A model generated the notes under the pieces. That model searched no databases. It was not told the DNA's origin and saw only the letters and a program-made list of their open reading frames with translations. Below, piece after piece: positions 45,630 to 54,459 of a stretch of 64,000 nucleotides of DNA. The DNA comes from an uncultured Allofournierella sp. (GTDB lineage: Bacteria; Bacillota; Clostridia; Oscillospirales; Ruminococcaceae), in contig CALWNE010000016.1 of assembly GCA_944382705.1 (NCBI GenBank), forward strand, positions 30,228 through 94,227, given 5' to 3'. How positions within the stretch are numbered: position 1 is the first letter of the stretch; each line of letters starts with the position of its first letter. The position numbers and the translations under genes were made by a program.

Positions 45630-45824
45630 GGGTATCTTATACTCCCTTATTGGTTTGATTGTTCGCCCTTGTTGGCTGGGTTTGCAGCGTTTTTCGCCAC
45701 TGCCCAAAGCCAATTGCGGCAACTTCTTTATTATCCTTTATTCCTGCGGGTTCGTCAAGCTGACAGGCAGCTTCTGTTTTTGTAAAAAATCCTGATTTGC
45801 CCAGCCCCTGCCCATTGCGCACAA

Positions 45825-45857
45825 AAAGCGGAGCCGCCCTATTGGCAGCTCCGCTTT
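45825..45857 (-). terminator. Terminator of the small acidic protein gene
   Basis: AAAGCGGAGC (45825-45834) / GCTCCGCTTT (45848-45857), followed on the minus strand by TTGTGCGC. Confidence 0.7.
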
Positions 45858-45892
45858 GGCAGATGTCCGCCAGCGCTATGGAGCAGCTCGGC

Positions 45893-46153
45893 TCAGAGGT
45901 CTACAATGGTGTAGTCATCCGTCTGGGCAGTTTGCTCCTGGCTGGTATCTCCGCAGCTGCACTGGGGGTCTGGGTCGGGGCAAATGGGGTCATCGCTTTC
46001 ATCGGTTCTGCACCCGAAAAAAATCGTTCCTTCCCGATGGCTGACTTGTTCGCCCCAATCGAAATCGTAGTAATCCACGCTTCCATCGGTTACATCCTCG
46101 TCCCCGGTTACGCTGGTCATCATGCGCCATTCGGCCGTGGTTTCTTCGTACAT
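45893..46153 (-). CDS. Small acidic cysteine-containing protein, unknown
   Basis: An 86-residue, strongly acidic protein (many Asp and Glu, few Lys). The second half is Pro/Asp/Cys-rich: 'CRTDESDDPICPDPDPQCSCGD' region holds four Cys within about 25 residues, which could bind a metal. No signal peptide or helix is seen. Support for a real gene: GGGAGGTG at proper distance before the ATG and an own terminator behind. The ribosome site lies within the terminator stem of gpsA. I do not recognise the family. Confidence 0.5.
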   Translation of the reverse strand: MYEETTAEWRMMTSVTGDEDVTDGSVDYYDFDWGEQVSHREGTIFFGCRTDESDDPICPDPDPQCSCGDTSQEQTAQTDDYTIVDL

Positions 46154-46157
46154 AGCT

Positions 46158-46202
46158 AAAACACCTCCCTTGCTGCCAGTGTATGTGCAGGGGAGGTGTT
46201 TT
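46158..46202 (-). terminator. Terminator of gpsA that contains the next gene's ribosome site
   Basis: Perfect 12-bp stem: AAAACACCTCCC (46158-46169) / GGGAGGTGTTTT (46191-46202). On the minus strand the 3' arm GGGAGGTGTTTT includes the likely ribosome-binding site of the small acidic gene starting at 46153. Confidence 0.75.
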
Positions 46203-46225
46203 GTGCAAGCCTCAAAGGGCCATTA

Positions 46226-47188
46226 TCAGTAGTCGAATTCGCCCTTTACGGTGCGCTGGAACAGTAAGGGCAAGCACTCCTGTGCACTGCGGCCTTCATA
46301 AATCATGTTATACACGGTTCGGCAGATAGGCAGTTCCACCTGGTATTCTTCCCCCAGCTGCACCAGGGCCTTTACCGTTGCAACGCCTTCTGCCAGCTGC
46401 TGGAAGGGCTCGTTTTTCACAAAACTCTCGCCAAAGCGGCGGTTGTGGCTATGGGCAGAAAAAAGAGTTGCCTCATAATCGCCCAGATGGCACAGGCCAT
46501 AAGCCGAAAGCTCATTGCCCCCCATGGCACGAATCAGGCGGGCAATCTCCCGGGCACCCCGTGCCATTAGGGCACCTTTCAAACTTGTGTAGCCAATGCC
46601 ATCCAGCATACCTGCTGCAATGCCAATCACATTTTTTGCTGCGGCTCCCACCTCGGTGCCAATCAAATCCCGCCCCTTGTACAGCCGAATCAAATCGCTG
46701 CTAAGGCCATCTACAATGGCATCGGTGGTGGCCGCATCGGCAGAATCCACCACCATGCAGTTTGGCACGCCTGCGGCAAAGTCCTGTACATGGCCAGGGC
46801 CTACCCAAACCGCCGTGTGCACCGACTGATGCAGTTCTTCTTCAAACACCTGGGTGAGCCGCTTTCCTGTTTCGGCCTCGATGCCTTTCATGCACAGGAT
46901 AAAGGTTTTGCCTTCTACCGCAAACGCATCAATCTGGCGGGCCAGGCTGCGAAGCTGCTGGGCGCTGATGGAGATTACCACCACCTGAGCCCAGGCCAGA
47001 GCCTCCTGAAGATTTTGTGTCAGCTGAAGGGATTCAGGCAGAGTAAGATAACTGTTTTTCCGCTCCTTCATCAGCTGCTCCATGCTTTGGGAGCCAGGGC
47101 GGCCCCAGAGCACCACCTCATTGCGAGCACTGTGATAGCTGGCCAAAAAGGTTCCCCATCGGCCACATCCTAACACGGTAAGTTTCAT
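46226..47188 (-). CDS. gpsA: Glycerol-3-phosphate dehydrogenase (NAD(P)+)
   Basis: A 320-residue enzyme reducing dihydroxyacetone phosphate to sn-glycerol-3-phosphate, the backbone for phospholipids. The Rossmann start is 'MKLTVLGCGRWGTFLA', the NAD-binding and catalytic segments include 'GTEVGAAAKNVIGIAAGMLDGIG' with the conserved Lys, and 'MGGNELSAYGLCHLGDYEATLFSAHSHNRRFG'-type sequence follows. It lies between a terminator and a promoter-sized gap. It complements the fatty acid cluster. Confidence 0.93.
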   Translation of the reverse strand: MKLTVLGCGRWGTFLASYHSARNEVVLWGRPGSQSMEQLMKERKNSYLTLPESLQLTQNLQEALAWAQVVVISISAQQLRSLARQIDAFAVEGKTFILCMKGIEAETGKRLTQVFEEELHQSVHTAVWVGPGHVQDFAAGVPNCMVVDSADAATTDAIVDGLSSDLIRLYKGRDLIGTEVGAAAKNVIGIAAGMLDGIGYTSLKGALMARGAREIARLIRAMGGNELSAYGLCHLGDYEATLFSAHSHNRRFGESFVKNEPFQQLAEGVATVKALVQLGEEYQVELPICRTVYNMIYEGRSAQECLPLLFQRTVKGEFDY

Positions 47189-47213
47189 GGTGTTCTCCTT
47201 TCCTGGTTACAAA

Positions 47214-47239
47214 AAGCCGCCCTGAGGGCAGGGCGGCTT
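47214..47239 (-). terminator. Terminator of the SGNH hydrolase gene
   Basis: AAGCCGCCCT (47214-47223) / AGGGCGGCTT (47230-47239), followed on the minus strand by TTTGTAACC. It separates this unit from gpsA. Confidence 0.75.
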
Positions 47240-47296
47240 GAAGATGCCTGTTGCAGACTGTACGCACTTTACCACCGCTGTCTGCCAATTGAATTG

Positions 47297-48928
47297 TTAC
47301 TCTCCTGCCGACTCCTGCTCTACATCCCCCTGCTGGTTGTTTTCGGGGGAATCCGTAGAAGGCTGCGATACCTCCGGCGTGGGGGTGGGAGTAGGATCAG
47401 GGGTAGGTGTTGGGGTGGGTGTAGGCGTTGCAGTAGGTGCCTTGGTGGGTGCGGGGGTAGGCGCCTTGGTGGGGGTAGGCGTAGGCGTTGCAGTAGGTGC
47501 CGGGCTGGGTGTAGGGGTTGCCTTGGGCTCTACCTTGAGGGTAAACTCCGCAGTGGTAATGCGGCCATTGTGGGTCAGTTTGATTTTAATGGTGTGGGTG
47601 CCTTCCGACCAGTTATCCTGGCTGTAAAACTGACCCTGCCCTGCATCTGCGCCATCCACAGTCCACTGAATATCGTTTACATTGCCATCGCTGCCCACCA
47701 GCACAGCATTCAACGCAAAGGACTCGCCCGCAGTGATGGTGGCAGATGTGCCTTCCTTAAAGCTAATCTTCATCTTTGCACTGAACATCGCCGTTACATT
47801 GACATTCTGCTTAAAGTTTTTGTCGGTACGGGTGGCATTGGTATTGCCATCGCTCCACTTTACAAACTCATAGCCTTCATCGGCTACTGCCTTTACTGTA
47901 ACGCTGTCCTTGCTGGTCAGGTCTTCATAGCGGATGCTGGTTTTGCCGCTGTTGTCTCCGCTGGTGAGGGTGCCGCCCACATTCTTTTCCACATTGTACT
48001 GGGCAGTGAAGGTCTCACCGGTTGGGGTGGCACTGGGCTGGCTGCTGCCCTGGGTATTGGTCTGCTTGCTGCGGGTGGGAATGTTGCTGGTATCGGGGCG
48101 GCGGTCTTCGGTGCCTTCGTAAGCATGGGTACGGGCGTAATCCATAATGCTTGTGAGTGCATCCTTTTTCAGGTGAATGTCCCCTGCCTGGTAGTATTGG
48201 GCCTTGCCGTACCCGGTGGAAGCATCCAGCAGGGTTTCGGTAATATCCAAAAATTTATAGCCCTCATCCTTACACATCTGAGCCAAAGCCTGGTTGAAGT
48301 CGTTGATGGTTTCCTGGCTGATGTTGGGATAGTTGCTGTGATCCTCCGGAATGGGGGGTACAGCGGCCACAATCACATCACAATAAGGATATGCCTCGGT
48401 AATGGCTTTTAATGCACTTGCATAGCTTTCTGCAAAACTGCTGGCAGAGTTGCCCTCGTTTGCATTGTTGGTACCCATCATCACCACAATACGCCGGGGC
48501 TTCATCATGGCAATGGCCTGCGGAATGGTGTAAGCGTTGGTGTCATTTTTAAAGTAGATGGACTGATCGGTTGTAAGCTGCTCAATGGTAAGTCCTTCCA
48601 CGCCCAGAACCTGGTCCAAACTAAGCAGACCATACCGATGGTACCGCTCGGTGTTGGAGTCGCCCACAAAAATGGTTTCGTTGATGTAAGACTTGCCTGC
48701 ATCCTCTGTTTGTGCCAGAACGGTATCTCCGTACAGGCTGGAGTCAAAGGTGTTTTCCACCAAAACCGAACCACTGCTACTGCCGGAATTGGAGTTTTGG
48801 GACGCAGACTTGCCCACCACCACAGCCACCACCGAGGTAGTAAGGATGATGGCCAGCAGACAAACGGCTAATACGATTGCTGCTTGTTTTTGTTTCAGTG
48901 TAAGAGATCCCTTGTTGTCCTTCGCCAT
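47297..48928 (-). CDS. Membrane-anchored SGNH/GDSL hydrolase with Pro/Thr-rich tail
   Basis: A 543-residue extracellular protein. A single N-terminal helix (about residues 16-38) acts as signal anchor. The SGNH hydrolase domain has block I 'FVGDSN' (Ser91), 'GTNNANEGN' (block III Asn) and 'GDIHLKK' (Asp250, His252). A beta-rich region with 'YEFVKWSDGN' (a bacterial repeat/InlB-type B-repeat) follows at about 305-380, then an Ig-like portion and a 'PTPTPTKAPTP' tail to the end. No C-terminal anchor or sorting signal. It may deacetylate or de-esterify wall or dietary glycans; the substrate is unknown. Confidence 0.85.
   Translation of the reverse strand: MAKDNKGSLTLKQKQAAIVLAVCLLAIILTTSVVAVVVGKSASQNSNSGSSSGSVLVENTFDSSLYGDTVLAQTEDAGKSYINETIFVGDSNTERYHRYGLLSLDQVLGVEGLTIEQLTTDQSIYFKNDTNAYTIPQAIAMMKPRRIVVMMGTNNANEGNSASSFAESYASALKAITEAYPYCDVIVAAVPPIPEDHSNYPNISQETINDFNQALAQMCKDEGYKFLDITETLLDASTGYGKAQYYQAGDIHLKKDALTSIMDYARTHAYEGTEDRRPDTSNIPTRSKQTNTQGSSQPSATPTGETFTAQYNVEKNVGGTLTSGDNSGKTSIRYEDLTSKDSVTVKAVADEGYEFVKWSDGNTNATRTDKNFKQNVNVTAMFSAKMKISFKEGTSATITAGESFALNAVLVGSDGNVNDIQWTVDGADAGQGQFYSQDNWSEGTHTIKIKLTHNGRITTAEFTLKVEPKATPTPSPAPTATPTPTPTKAPTPAPTKAPTATPTPTPTPTPDPTPTPTPEVSQPSTDSPENNQQGDVEQESAGE
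47375..47525. repeat. Pro/Thr codon repeats in the SGNH hydrolase gene
   Basis: Degenerate 6-12-base repeats (GGTGTAGGC, GGTGCCTTG) encode a Pro-Thr-rich stalk on the minus strand, of the same nature as the one at 4380-4735 but with less alanine and glutamate. Confidence 0.75.
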
Positions 48929-48969
48929 GGATCTTCCTCCTTAAATGCTTTCATTGGGTGGCCACCCGG

Positions 48970-49617
48970 TTACAGGCCCAGGATATGCCGGGTCAAATCC
49001 TGACAGGTTTCTGCCAAGCACCAGGGCGCAAAGGGCTCCAGCTCCTGCCGGCTGCCGTAGCCATAGAGCACCGCCGCTGCGGTAACGCCGCAATCGGCAG
49101 CACCCTTCATGTCATCTTTGCGGTCGCCTACCATCAACACACGGGCACCCTGCAATTCCGGCCGGGCCAGCACCTGCTGCATTACAGCAGTTTTGGTGTC
49201 CACACTCTTATCCTGGCTTGCACCGCCCACAAAGGTAAAGTACTCCAAAAGGCCCTGCTCCTTCAGAATTGGTGTTACCACCACAGTGGGCTTGGAAGTA
49301 GCTGTATACAGCTTGATGCCCTGGCCTTTAAGCTGCTCCAGCATCTCCCGAACGCCGGGGTAAACCATGCACTGATGGCAGCCTTCCTTTTCGTATTGGG
49401 TGCGGTAGATATCTACCATTTTTTCCACCGTCGCCTCGTCGGAAAAATGCTCCCCAAAGCTGCGGCGCAGCGGCGGACCCAAATAGCGGGTCAAATCGAT
49501 CCCAGCAGGGTCAATGCCCATCTGCCGGAAAGTATATTCCATGGTTGCCAAAATTCCGGGACTGGAATGAATCAAGGTTCCGTCCACATCAAACAGCACT
49601 GCATCAAATTGTGCCAC
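48970..49617 (-). CDS. Phosphoglycolate phosphatase-like HAD hydrolase
   Basis: A HAD phosphatase of about 215 residues. Motif I 'LFDVDGTLIHSS', motif II 'ATSKP' (Ser/Thr), Lys in 'QDKSVDTK' and motif IV 'GDRKDDMKGA' are present with a helical cap. It resembles PpaX/Gph pyrophosphatases or phosphoglycolate phosphatases. The start is uncertain: GTG at 49617 or 49626 or TTG at 49641 are in frame; the promoter (TTGTTC, 17 bp, TATAAT at 49650-49678) leaves almost no leader for the longest version. It precedes the SGNH hydrolase gene by about 40 bases. Confidence 0.82.
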   Translation of the reverse strand: MAQFDAVLFDVDGTLIHSSPGILATMEYTFRQMGIDPAGIDLTRYLGPPLRRSFGEHFSDEATVEKMVDIYRTQYEKEGCHQCMVYPGVREMLEQLKGQGIKLYTATSKPTVVVTPILKEQGLLEYFTFVGGASQDKSVDTKTAVMQQVLARPELQGARVLMVGDRKDDMKGAADCGVTAAAVLYGYGSRQELEPFAPWCLAETCQDLTRHILGL

Positions 49618-49649
49618 AGTATCCACCAACCTTACACGCAATTTTGACC

Positions 49650-49678
49650 ATTATACCATTTTTTTGCGCCGGGAACAA
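49650..49678 (-). promoter_or_regulatory. Promoter of the HAD/SGNH hydrolase unit
   Basis: Minus strand: TTGTTC (49673-49678), 17-bp spacer, TATAAT (49650-49655). Confidence 0.6.
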
Positions 49679-49710
49679 TCCAGCAATTTGTTTTTACAAA
49701 AAATTCAAGT

Positions 49711-49760
49711 AAAAAGAGCCGTCTGCCACAGCCCTTAACAGGCAGCAGACGGCTCTTTTT
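49711..49760 (-). terminator. Terminator of the alanine symporter gene
   Basis: AAAAAGAGCCGTCTGC / GCAGACGGCTCTTTTT 16-bp inverted repeat directly at the stop codon. Confidence 0.85.
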
Positions 49761-51166
49761 CAGGCTTGTGTACTTTTCTTGGCGGCAAAGTACCGGCGCG
49801 TTTCTCGGAACACCTGGGGCGAAAGCCAGAGCACTGCCACCAGGTTGGGCAGCGCCATCAGCCCATTGAAGTTATCGCTGAGCTGCCATACCAGATCCAG
49901 CTGAGCTACACAGCCCACCACAATGCCCCCAATATAGATTGCTTTATAATAAGGTAAGGCCTTGGGCCCGAATACATACTCCACCGCCCGTTCCCCGTAA
50001 TAGCTCCAGCCCAGAAGGGTGGAAAAGGCAAACAGCAGCAGCGAAAGCGCAATCAATCCGCCCCCAAGAGGGCCAAACACGGTACGGAAGGCATCGGCTG
50101 TGAGGGCGGCTCCATTGGGCACTCCCTCCAGCTGGCCCAACTGCCAGGCTGTGCTGTAACGCTGGGTATCGTATACGCCGGAACAAAGGATGGCAAGGGC
50201 GGTAAGCAGGCACATAAACAGGGTGTCCACCACCACCTCAAAAATCCCCCACATTCCCTGTTCCACCGGCTGGGCCGCAGCGGCAGAGTTTGCCATGACC
50301 GAGGAACCAAGCCCCGCTTCGTTGGAGCTTACCCCACGGGCCACGCCAATGCGCATGGCCTGGGATACGCCATAGCCGGCCATGCCCCCTGCCCCTGCCT
50401 GCCAGGAAAAGGCTTCCCGAAAAATCAACCCGAACACATGGGGCAGCTGCTGATAATTTACAAGCACCACCCAAAGGGCTGCACCGGTGTAAGCCAAAGC
50501 CATAAACGGCACAATGGCCTCGGTCATACGGCTTACCCGCTGAATGCCGCCCCGAATGGCAAAAGTCACCGCTGCTGCCACAACCAGGCCGGTAAGAAGA
50601 GGCGGCACGCCGAAGGCATCCTGCAAGCCGGTTGCAATGGAGTTGGCCTGGGCCATGTCTCCCATTCCCAGCGACCCCAGAATGCACAGCAGACTGAACA
50701 GCACCGCCAACCAGCGGCAGCCCAGCCCCTGTTCAATGTAGAACATAGCACCGCCTATGGGCTCACCCTTGGCACTTTTGCCCCTGTAAAGCCCTGCCAG
50801 CACATTTTCGGCATAGCCGGTCATGGTGCCCAACAGCGCACTCACCCACATCCAGAACACAGCGCCGGGCCCGCCGGAAGCCAGCGCTGTGGCCACTCCT
50901 GCAATATTGCCGGTGCCCAAGGTTGCTGCCAGCGCGGTGCACGCAGACTGAAAACTGGTTACACCGGTTCCCGGTTCTTTGCGATGGCGCAGGGCCTGCC
51001 CCATCGTAGTTTCCCACCAAAGCCTGACCCGCCGAAGCTGAAATCCCCCAGTCCCCACGGTGAACACAAGGCCGGCCGCTGCCAGCAGGCCAATGGTGGC
51101 CGGGCCCCAGGCCAAAGGGGCCAGCCAGCTGTCCAGCTGCTGCAAACCTTCGCTTATCCAATCCAT
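49760..51166 (-). CDS. Sodium:alanine symporter family protein (AGCS)
   Basis: A 468-residue integral membrane transporter with about 10-11 helices. AGCS hallmarks: 'GTGNIAGVATALASGGPGAVFWMWVSALLGTMTGYAENVLA' (in part, residues about 90-130), 'GEPIGGAMFYIEQGLG' and 'GVARGVSSNEAGLGS'. It would import alanine or glycine with Na+. The start at 51166 has AAAGGAGGAG. Single-gene unit; no regulator adjoining. Confidence 0.92.
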   Translation of the reverse strand: MDWISEGLQQLDSWLAPLAWGPATIGLLAAAGLVFTVGTGGFQLRRVRLWWETTMGQALRHRKEPGTGVTSFQSACTALAATLGTGNIAGVATALASGGPGAVFWMWVSALLGTMTGYAENVLAGLYRGKSAKGEPIGGAMFYIEQGLGCRWLAVLFSLLCILGSLGMGDMAQANSIATGLQDAFGVPPLLTGLVVAAAVTFAIRGGIQRVSRMTEAIVPFMALAYTGAALWVVLVNYQQLPHVFGLIFREAFSWQAGAGGMAGYGVSQAMRIGVARGVSSNEAGLGSSVMANSAAAAQPVEQGMWGIFEVVVDTLFMCLLTALAILCSGVYDTQRYSTAWQLGQLEGVPNGAALTADAFRTVFGPLGGGLIALSLLLFAFSTLLGWSYYGERAVEYVFGPKALPYYKAIYIGGIVVGCVAQLDLVWQLSDNFNGLMALPNLVAVLWLSPQVFRETRRYFAAKKSTQA

Positions 51167-51196
51167 CCCTGATGCTCCTCCTTTACACCGGCCCAC

Positions 51197-51470
51197 CAGC
51201 CTGCTCTGCGTGCATTGCCGACCGGAGCGGTTGATTTATTACCAACACTGTATGCAGCAGCCCGTCCCACAAGAACCAAAACTGACATACCAGCGGGTTG
51301 CAGGGCTGCTGCGGCCAGGGCAGCTATTTACAAACACAACAAAAAGGGTGCACACCAGAAGGTGCGCACCCTTTTTGCCCGCCAGCCATGGGCCAGACGC
51401 TATAAGCATTGATGAAACCCCAGCATACAGCATCTTTGCCTCAAGGCAGGCTGGTGTTGTTTGAAAGGAA
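51197..51470. other. Intergenic region between adhE and the symporter gene
   Basis: No gene recognised; it holds the symporter's upstream region and the adhE terminator at 51341-51376. Confidence 0.6.
51341..51376 (-). terminator. Terminator of adhE
   Basis: AAAAAGGGTGCACACC (51341-51356) / GGTGCGCACCCTTTTT (51361-51376), one mismatch, four-base loop; about 100 bases after the adhE stop. Confidence 0.8.
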
Positions 51471-51473
51471 GGC

Positions 51474-54095
51474 TTATTTGCCGTAGTAAGCTTTCAGGTA
51501 AATCTCCTTGATTTCGCTCACCAGGGGGTAAACCGGGTTAGCAGTGGTGCACTGGTCCTCAAATGCCTTGTAGGACAGTTCCTCCACCTTAGCCAGGAAT
51601 TCCTCCTCGCTTACGCCGCAGTCACGGATGGTGAGGGGACGCTCGGTATCCTTCATCAGGTTGCGAACGGCCTCAATCAGGCAGTTAACGGCAGTCTGGG
51701 TGTCGGTACCCACATTGCACAGACCGCAGCGCCAGGCCAGCTTTGCATAGCGCTCATCCGCAATGTACTCTTTGTACTTGGGGAAAGCAGCAAACTTGGT
51801 GGGACGGGTTGCGTTGTAAGCAATCACATAGGGCAGCAGAATGGCGTTTGCACGACCGTGAGGAATATGAAACTCACCGCCCAGCTTATGTGCCATGGAG
51901 TGGTTCAGACCCAGGAATGCGTTGGTGAATGCCATACCTGCAATGCAGGAAGCATTGTGCATCTTCTCGCGAGCCAGAGCATCGCCCTTGTAGGAGTCAC
52001 GGAGATAGTGGAACACCATCTCGGTGGCCTGCAAAGCCAGACCATCGGTGTAGTCGCTTGCCATGACGGAAACATAAGCCTCGATGGCATGGGTCAGAAC
52101 ATCCAGACCAGTGTCGGCAACAATGCTCTTGGGCATGCTGCGGGTGAACTGGGGATCGATGATAGCCACATCGGGAGTCAGGGCATAGTCGGCCAGGGGG
52201 TACTTGATGTTGCCATTCTTTTTATCGGTGATAACCGAGAAGCTGGTAACCTCAGAACCGGTACCGGAAGTGGTGGGAATGGCCACCAGCTTGGTTTTGG
52301 TACCCAGCTTGGGGAACTTGAAGGCACGCTTACGGATATCCAGGAAACGCTGACGCAGACCGTCAAAGCTGGTTTCGGGGTGCTCGTAGAACAGCCACAT
52401 GCCCTTGGCAGCATCAATGGCGCTGCCGCCGCCGATGGCAATGATTACATCGGGCTGGAAGGCACGCATTGCCTCCACACCACGCATGATGCACTCTACG
52501 CTGGGATCGCTCTCAACATCAGAGTAGATTTCGCTGTGGCAGTACTGCTCACGCTTACGCAGATAATGCAGAATTTTATCCACATTGCCCAGCTGCACCA
52601 TAACAGGGTCGGTTACGATGAAGGCACGGCTGATGTCCTCCATCTTCTCCAGGTACTGGATGGAATCTTCCTCGAAGTAAATCTTGGGGGGCACCTTGAA
52701 CCACTGCATATTGACTCTCCGTTTCGCAACGCGTTTTTTGTTTACCAGGTTGATGGTGGTAACATTCTGGCTTACAGAGTTCTTGCCGTAGCTGCCGCAG
52801 CCCAGGGTCAGAGAGGGGGTGTTGGTGTTGTAGATATCACCAATTGCACCCTGAGAGGAGGGACTGTTTACAATGATACGACCTACACGCATGGCAATGC
52901 CGTATTCGTCGGCAATTTTGGAGTCACCGGTGTGGATAACAGCAGAGTGACCCAGACCGCCCAGCTCCAACATGGTGTTGGCATACTGGAAGCCCTGTTC
53001 CTTATCCTTAGCCACAAAGTAAGCCAGCACGGGGCTGAGCTTTTCCTTGCTCAGGGGGTACTTATCGGAGGGTTCGGGCAGCGGTGCAATCAGAATCTTG
53101 GTCTTTTCGGGCACCTTCAGGCCAGCCTGCTCGGCAATCCAGTTGGCAGATTTACCAACCACATCTGCAAATACGCCCTTGTTGGGATCGGGGAACATAT
53201 ACTTGGTCAGCTTTTCTACCTCTTCCGGGTTCAGGAAGTAGCAGTTGTTCTTGGTCATGTACTCTTCAAAGGGCTTTACCAGCTCTTTGGCTACGATAAC
53301 AGCCTGCTCAGAAGCACAAATCATGCCGTTGTCAAAGGTTTTAGACATCATCAGGTCGGTGCAGGCACGATGCAGGTCTGCACTCTTTTCGATGAAGCAG
53401 GGCACATTGCCTGCACCTACGCCCAGGGCAGGCTTGCCGCAGGAGTAAGCAGCCTTTACCATGCCGGGGCCGCCGGTGGCCAGAATGGTGGCAACGCCGG
53501 GATGATTCATCAAAGCGCCGGTAGCCTCTACACTGGGTTTGTCAATCCACTGGATGCAGTTCTTGGGAGCGCCAGCCTTTACGGCAGCCTCGTACACAAT
53601 GCGGGCAGCCTCGGCGCTGCACTTCTGTGCAGAGGGATGGAAGCCAAACACGATGGGGTTACGGGTCTTGATTGCAATCAAGCATTTAAACAGAGTGGTG
53701 GAGGTGGGGTTGGTGGTGGGGGTTACACCACAGATAACACCAACAGGCTCTGCAACTTCCACATAGCCTTCCATGTCGTTCTCTTCCAAAATGCCTGCGG
53801 TTTTTTCCTTTTTAATGTTGTGCCAGATGTACTCGGTGGCAAACATATTTTTAATAACCTTATCCTCGTAAACGCCGCGGCCGGTTTCTTCCACCGCCAT
53901 ACGAGCCAGCTCCTGGTGTTTATCCAGGCCTGCCAGAGCCATCTCGTGAACGATATGGTCGATGGTCTCCTGATCATAGGTCAAAAACTCCTGAAGGGCC
54001 TTCTGTGCCTTGGTGACCAAGCCGTCAATCATAACTTCCACTTCCGACTTGGTGTTCTGCACGGTTTCTACCGTGGCTTTCTTCTGCTCTGCCAT
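51474..54095 (-). CDS. adhE: Bifunctional acetaldehyde-CoA/alcohol dehydrogenase
   Basis: An 873-residue fermentative enzyme that reduces acetyl-CoA to acetaldehyde and then ethanol, regenerating two NAD+. The N-terminal aldehyde dehydrogenase half has 'PTTNPTSTTLFK' and catalytic Cys260 in 'FDNGMICASEQ'; the C-terminal iron-type alcohol dehydrogenase has 'GGGSAIDAAKGMW', 'TSGTGSEVTSFSVI' and the iron-binding 'GLNHSMAHKLGGEFHIPHG'. Start 54095 has AAAGGATGG nine bases away; earlier ATGs lack good sites. AdhE usually forms spirosome filaments. A Rex-like site in its promoter implies redox control. Confidence 0.94.
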   Translation of the reverse strand: MAEQKKATVETVQNTKSEVEVMIDGLVTKAQKALQEFLTYDQETIDHIVHEMALAGLDKHQELARMAVEETGRGVYEDKVIKNMFATEYIWHNIKKEKTAGILEENDMEGYVEVAEPVGVICGVTPTTNPTSTTLFKCLIAIKTRNPIVFGFHPSAQKCSAEAARIVYEAAVKAGAPKNCIQWIDKPSVEATGALMNHPGVATILATGGPGMVKAAYSCGKPALGVGAGNVPCFIEKSADLHRACTDLMMSKTFDNGMICASEQAVIVAKELVKPFEEYMTKNNCYFLNPEEVEKLTKYMFPDPNKGVFADVVGKSANWIAEQAGLKVPEKTKILIAPLPEPSDKYPLSKEKLSPVLAYFVAKDKEQGFQYANTMLELGGLGHSAVIHTGDSKIADEYGIAMRVGRIIVNSPSSQGAIGDIYNTNTPSLTLGCGSYGKNSVSQNVTTINLVNKKRVAKRRVNMQWFKVPPKIYFEEDSIQYLEKMEDISRAFIVTDPVMVQLGNVDKILHYLRKREQYCHSEIYSDVESDPSVECIMRGVEAMRAFQPDVIIAIGGGSAIDAAKGMWLFYEHPETSFDGLRQRFLDIRKRAFKFPKLGTKTKLVAIPTTSGTGSEVTSFSVITDKKNGNIKYPLADYALTPDVAIIDPQFTRSMPKSIVADTGLDVLTHAIEAYVSVMASDYTDGLALQATEMVFHYLRDSYKGDALAREKMHNASCIAGMAFTNAFLGLNHSMAHKLGGEFHIPHGRANAILLPYVIAYNATRPTKFAAFPKYKEYIADERYAKLAWRCGLCNVGTDTQTAVNCLIEAVRNLMKDTERPLTIRDCGVSEEEFLAKVEELSYKAFEDQCTTANPVYPLVSEIKEIYLKAYYGK

Positions 54096-54162
54096 TGGTC
54101 GCGCCATCCTTTCAAATATCATTTCAAACACATGGGCAGCGTCTTGCGCTCCCGATGTGTTT

Positions 54163-54191
54163 ATCATACCATATCGTTAATTCAATAACAA
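54163..54191 (-). promoter_or_regulatory. Promoter of adhE with Rex-like operator
   Basis: Minus strand: TTGTTA (54186-54191), 17-bp spacer, TATGAT (54163-54168). The segment 54174-54191 reads TTGTTAT-TGAA-TTAACGA, matching the clostridial Rex consensus TTGTTAA-N4-TTAACAA at 12 of 14 positions. It overlaps the -35 box, so NAD+-loaded Rex would block transcription. Confidence 0.65.
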
Positions 54192-54340
54192 TACATTGTT
54201 TCGCCAAACATCGTTACCTAAATAACAAGCTTTTAGTCAAACTAACCAACACAGATGCCAAGTGTTCTTGGGTGGTACGCAAGCACACGGCAGCCTCCCG
54301 GTCAAAATTTCCACACCCTGTTCCGCTGCCGCCCCGGGGA

Positions 54341-54370
54341 TTGCCTTTGCCCGTGGGATCATTGTATAAT
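54341..54370 (+). promoter_or_regulatory. Promoter of the TIGR04076/SDR genes
   Basis: TTGCCT (54341-54346), 18-bp spacer, TATAAT (54365-54370). Confidence 0.55.
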
Positions 54371-54459
54371 GCAGATAACCGCACTTATCCGGGCACTTTC
54401 AGCTGGCAAATTTGGTTTGGCTGCTTTACAGTATATCCCATGGTGGAAGGAGAATTTAT

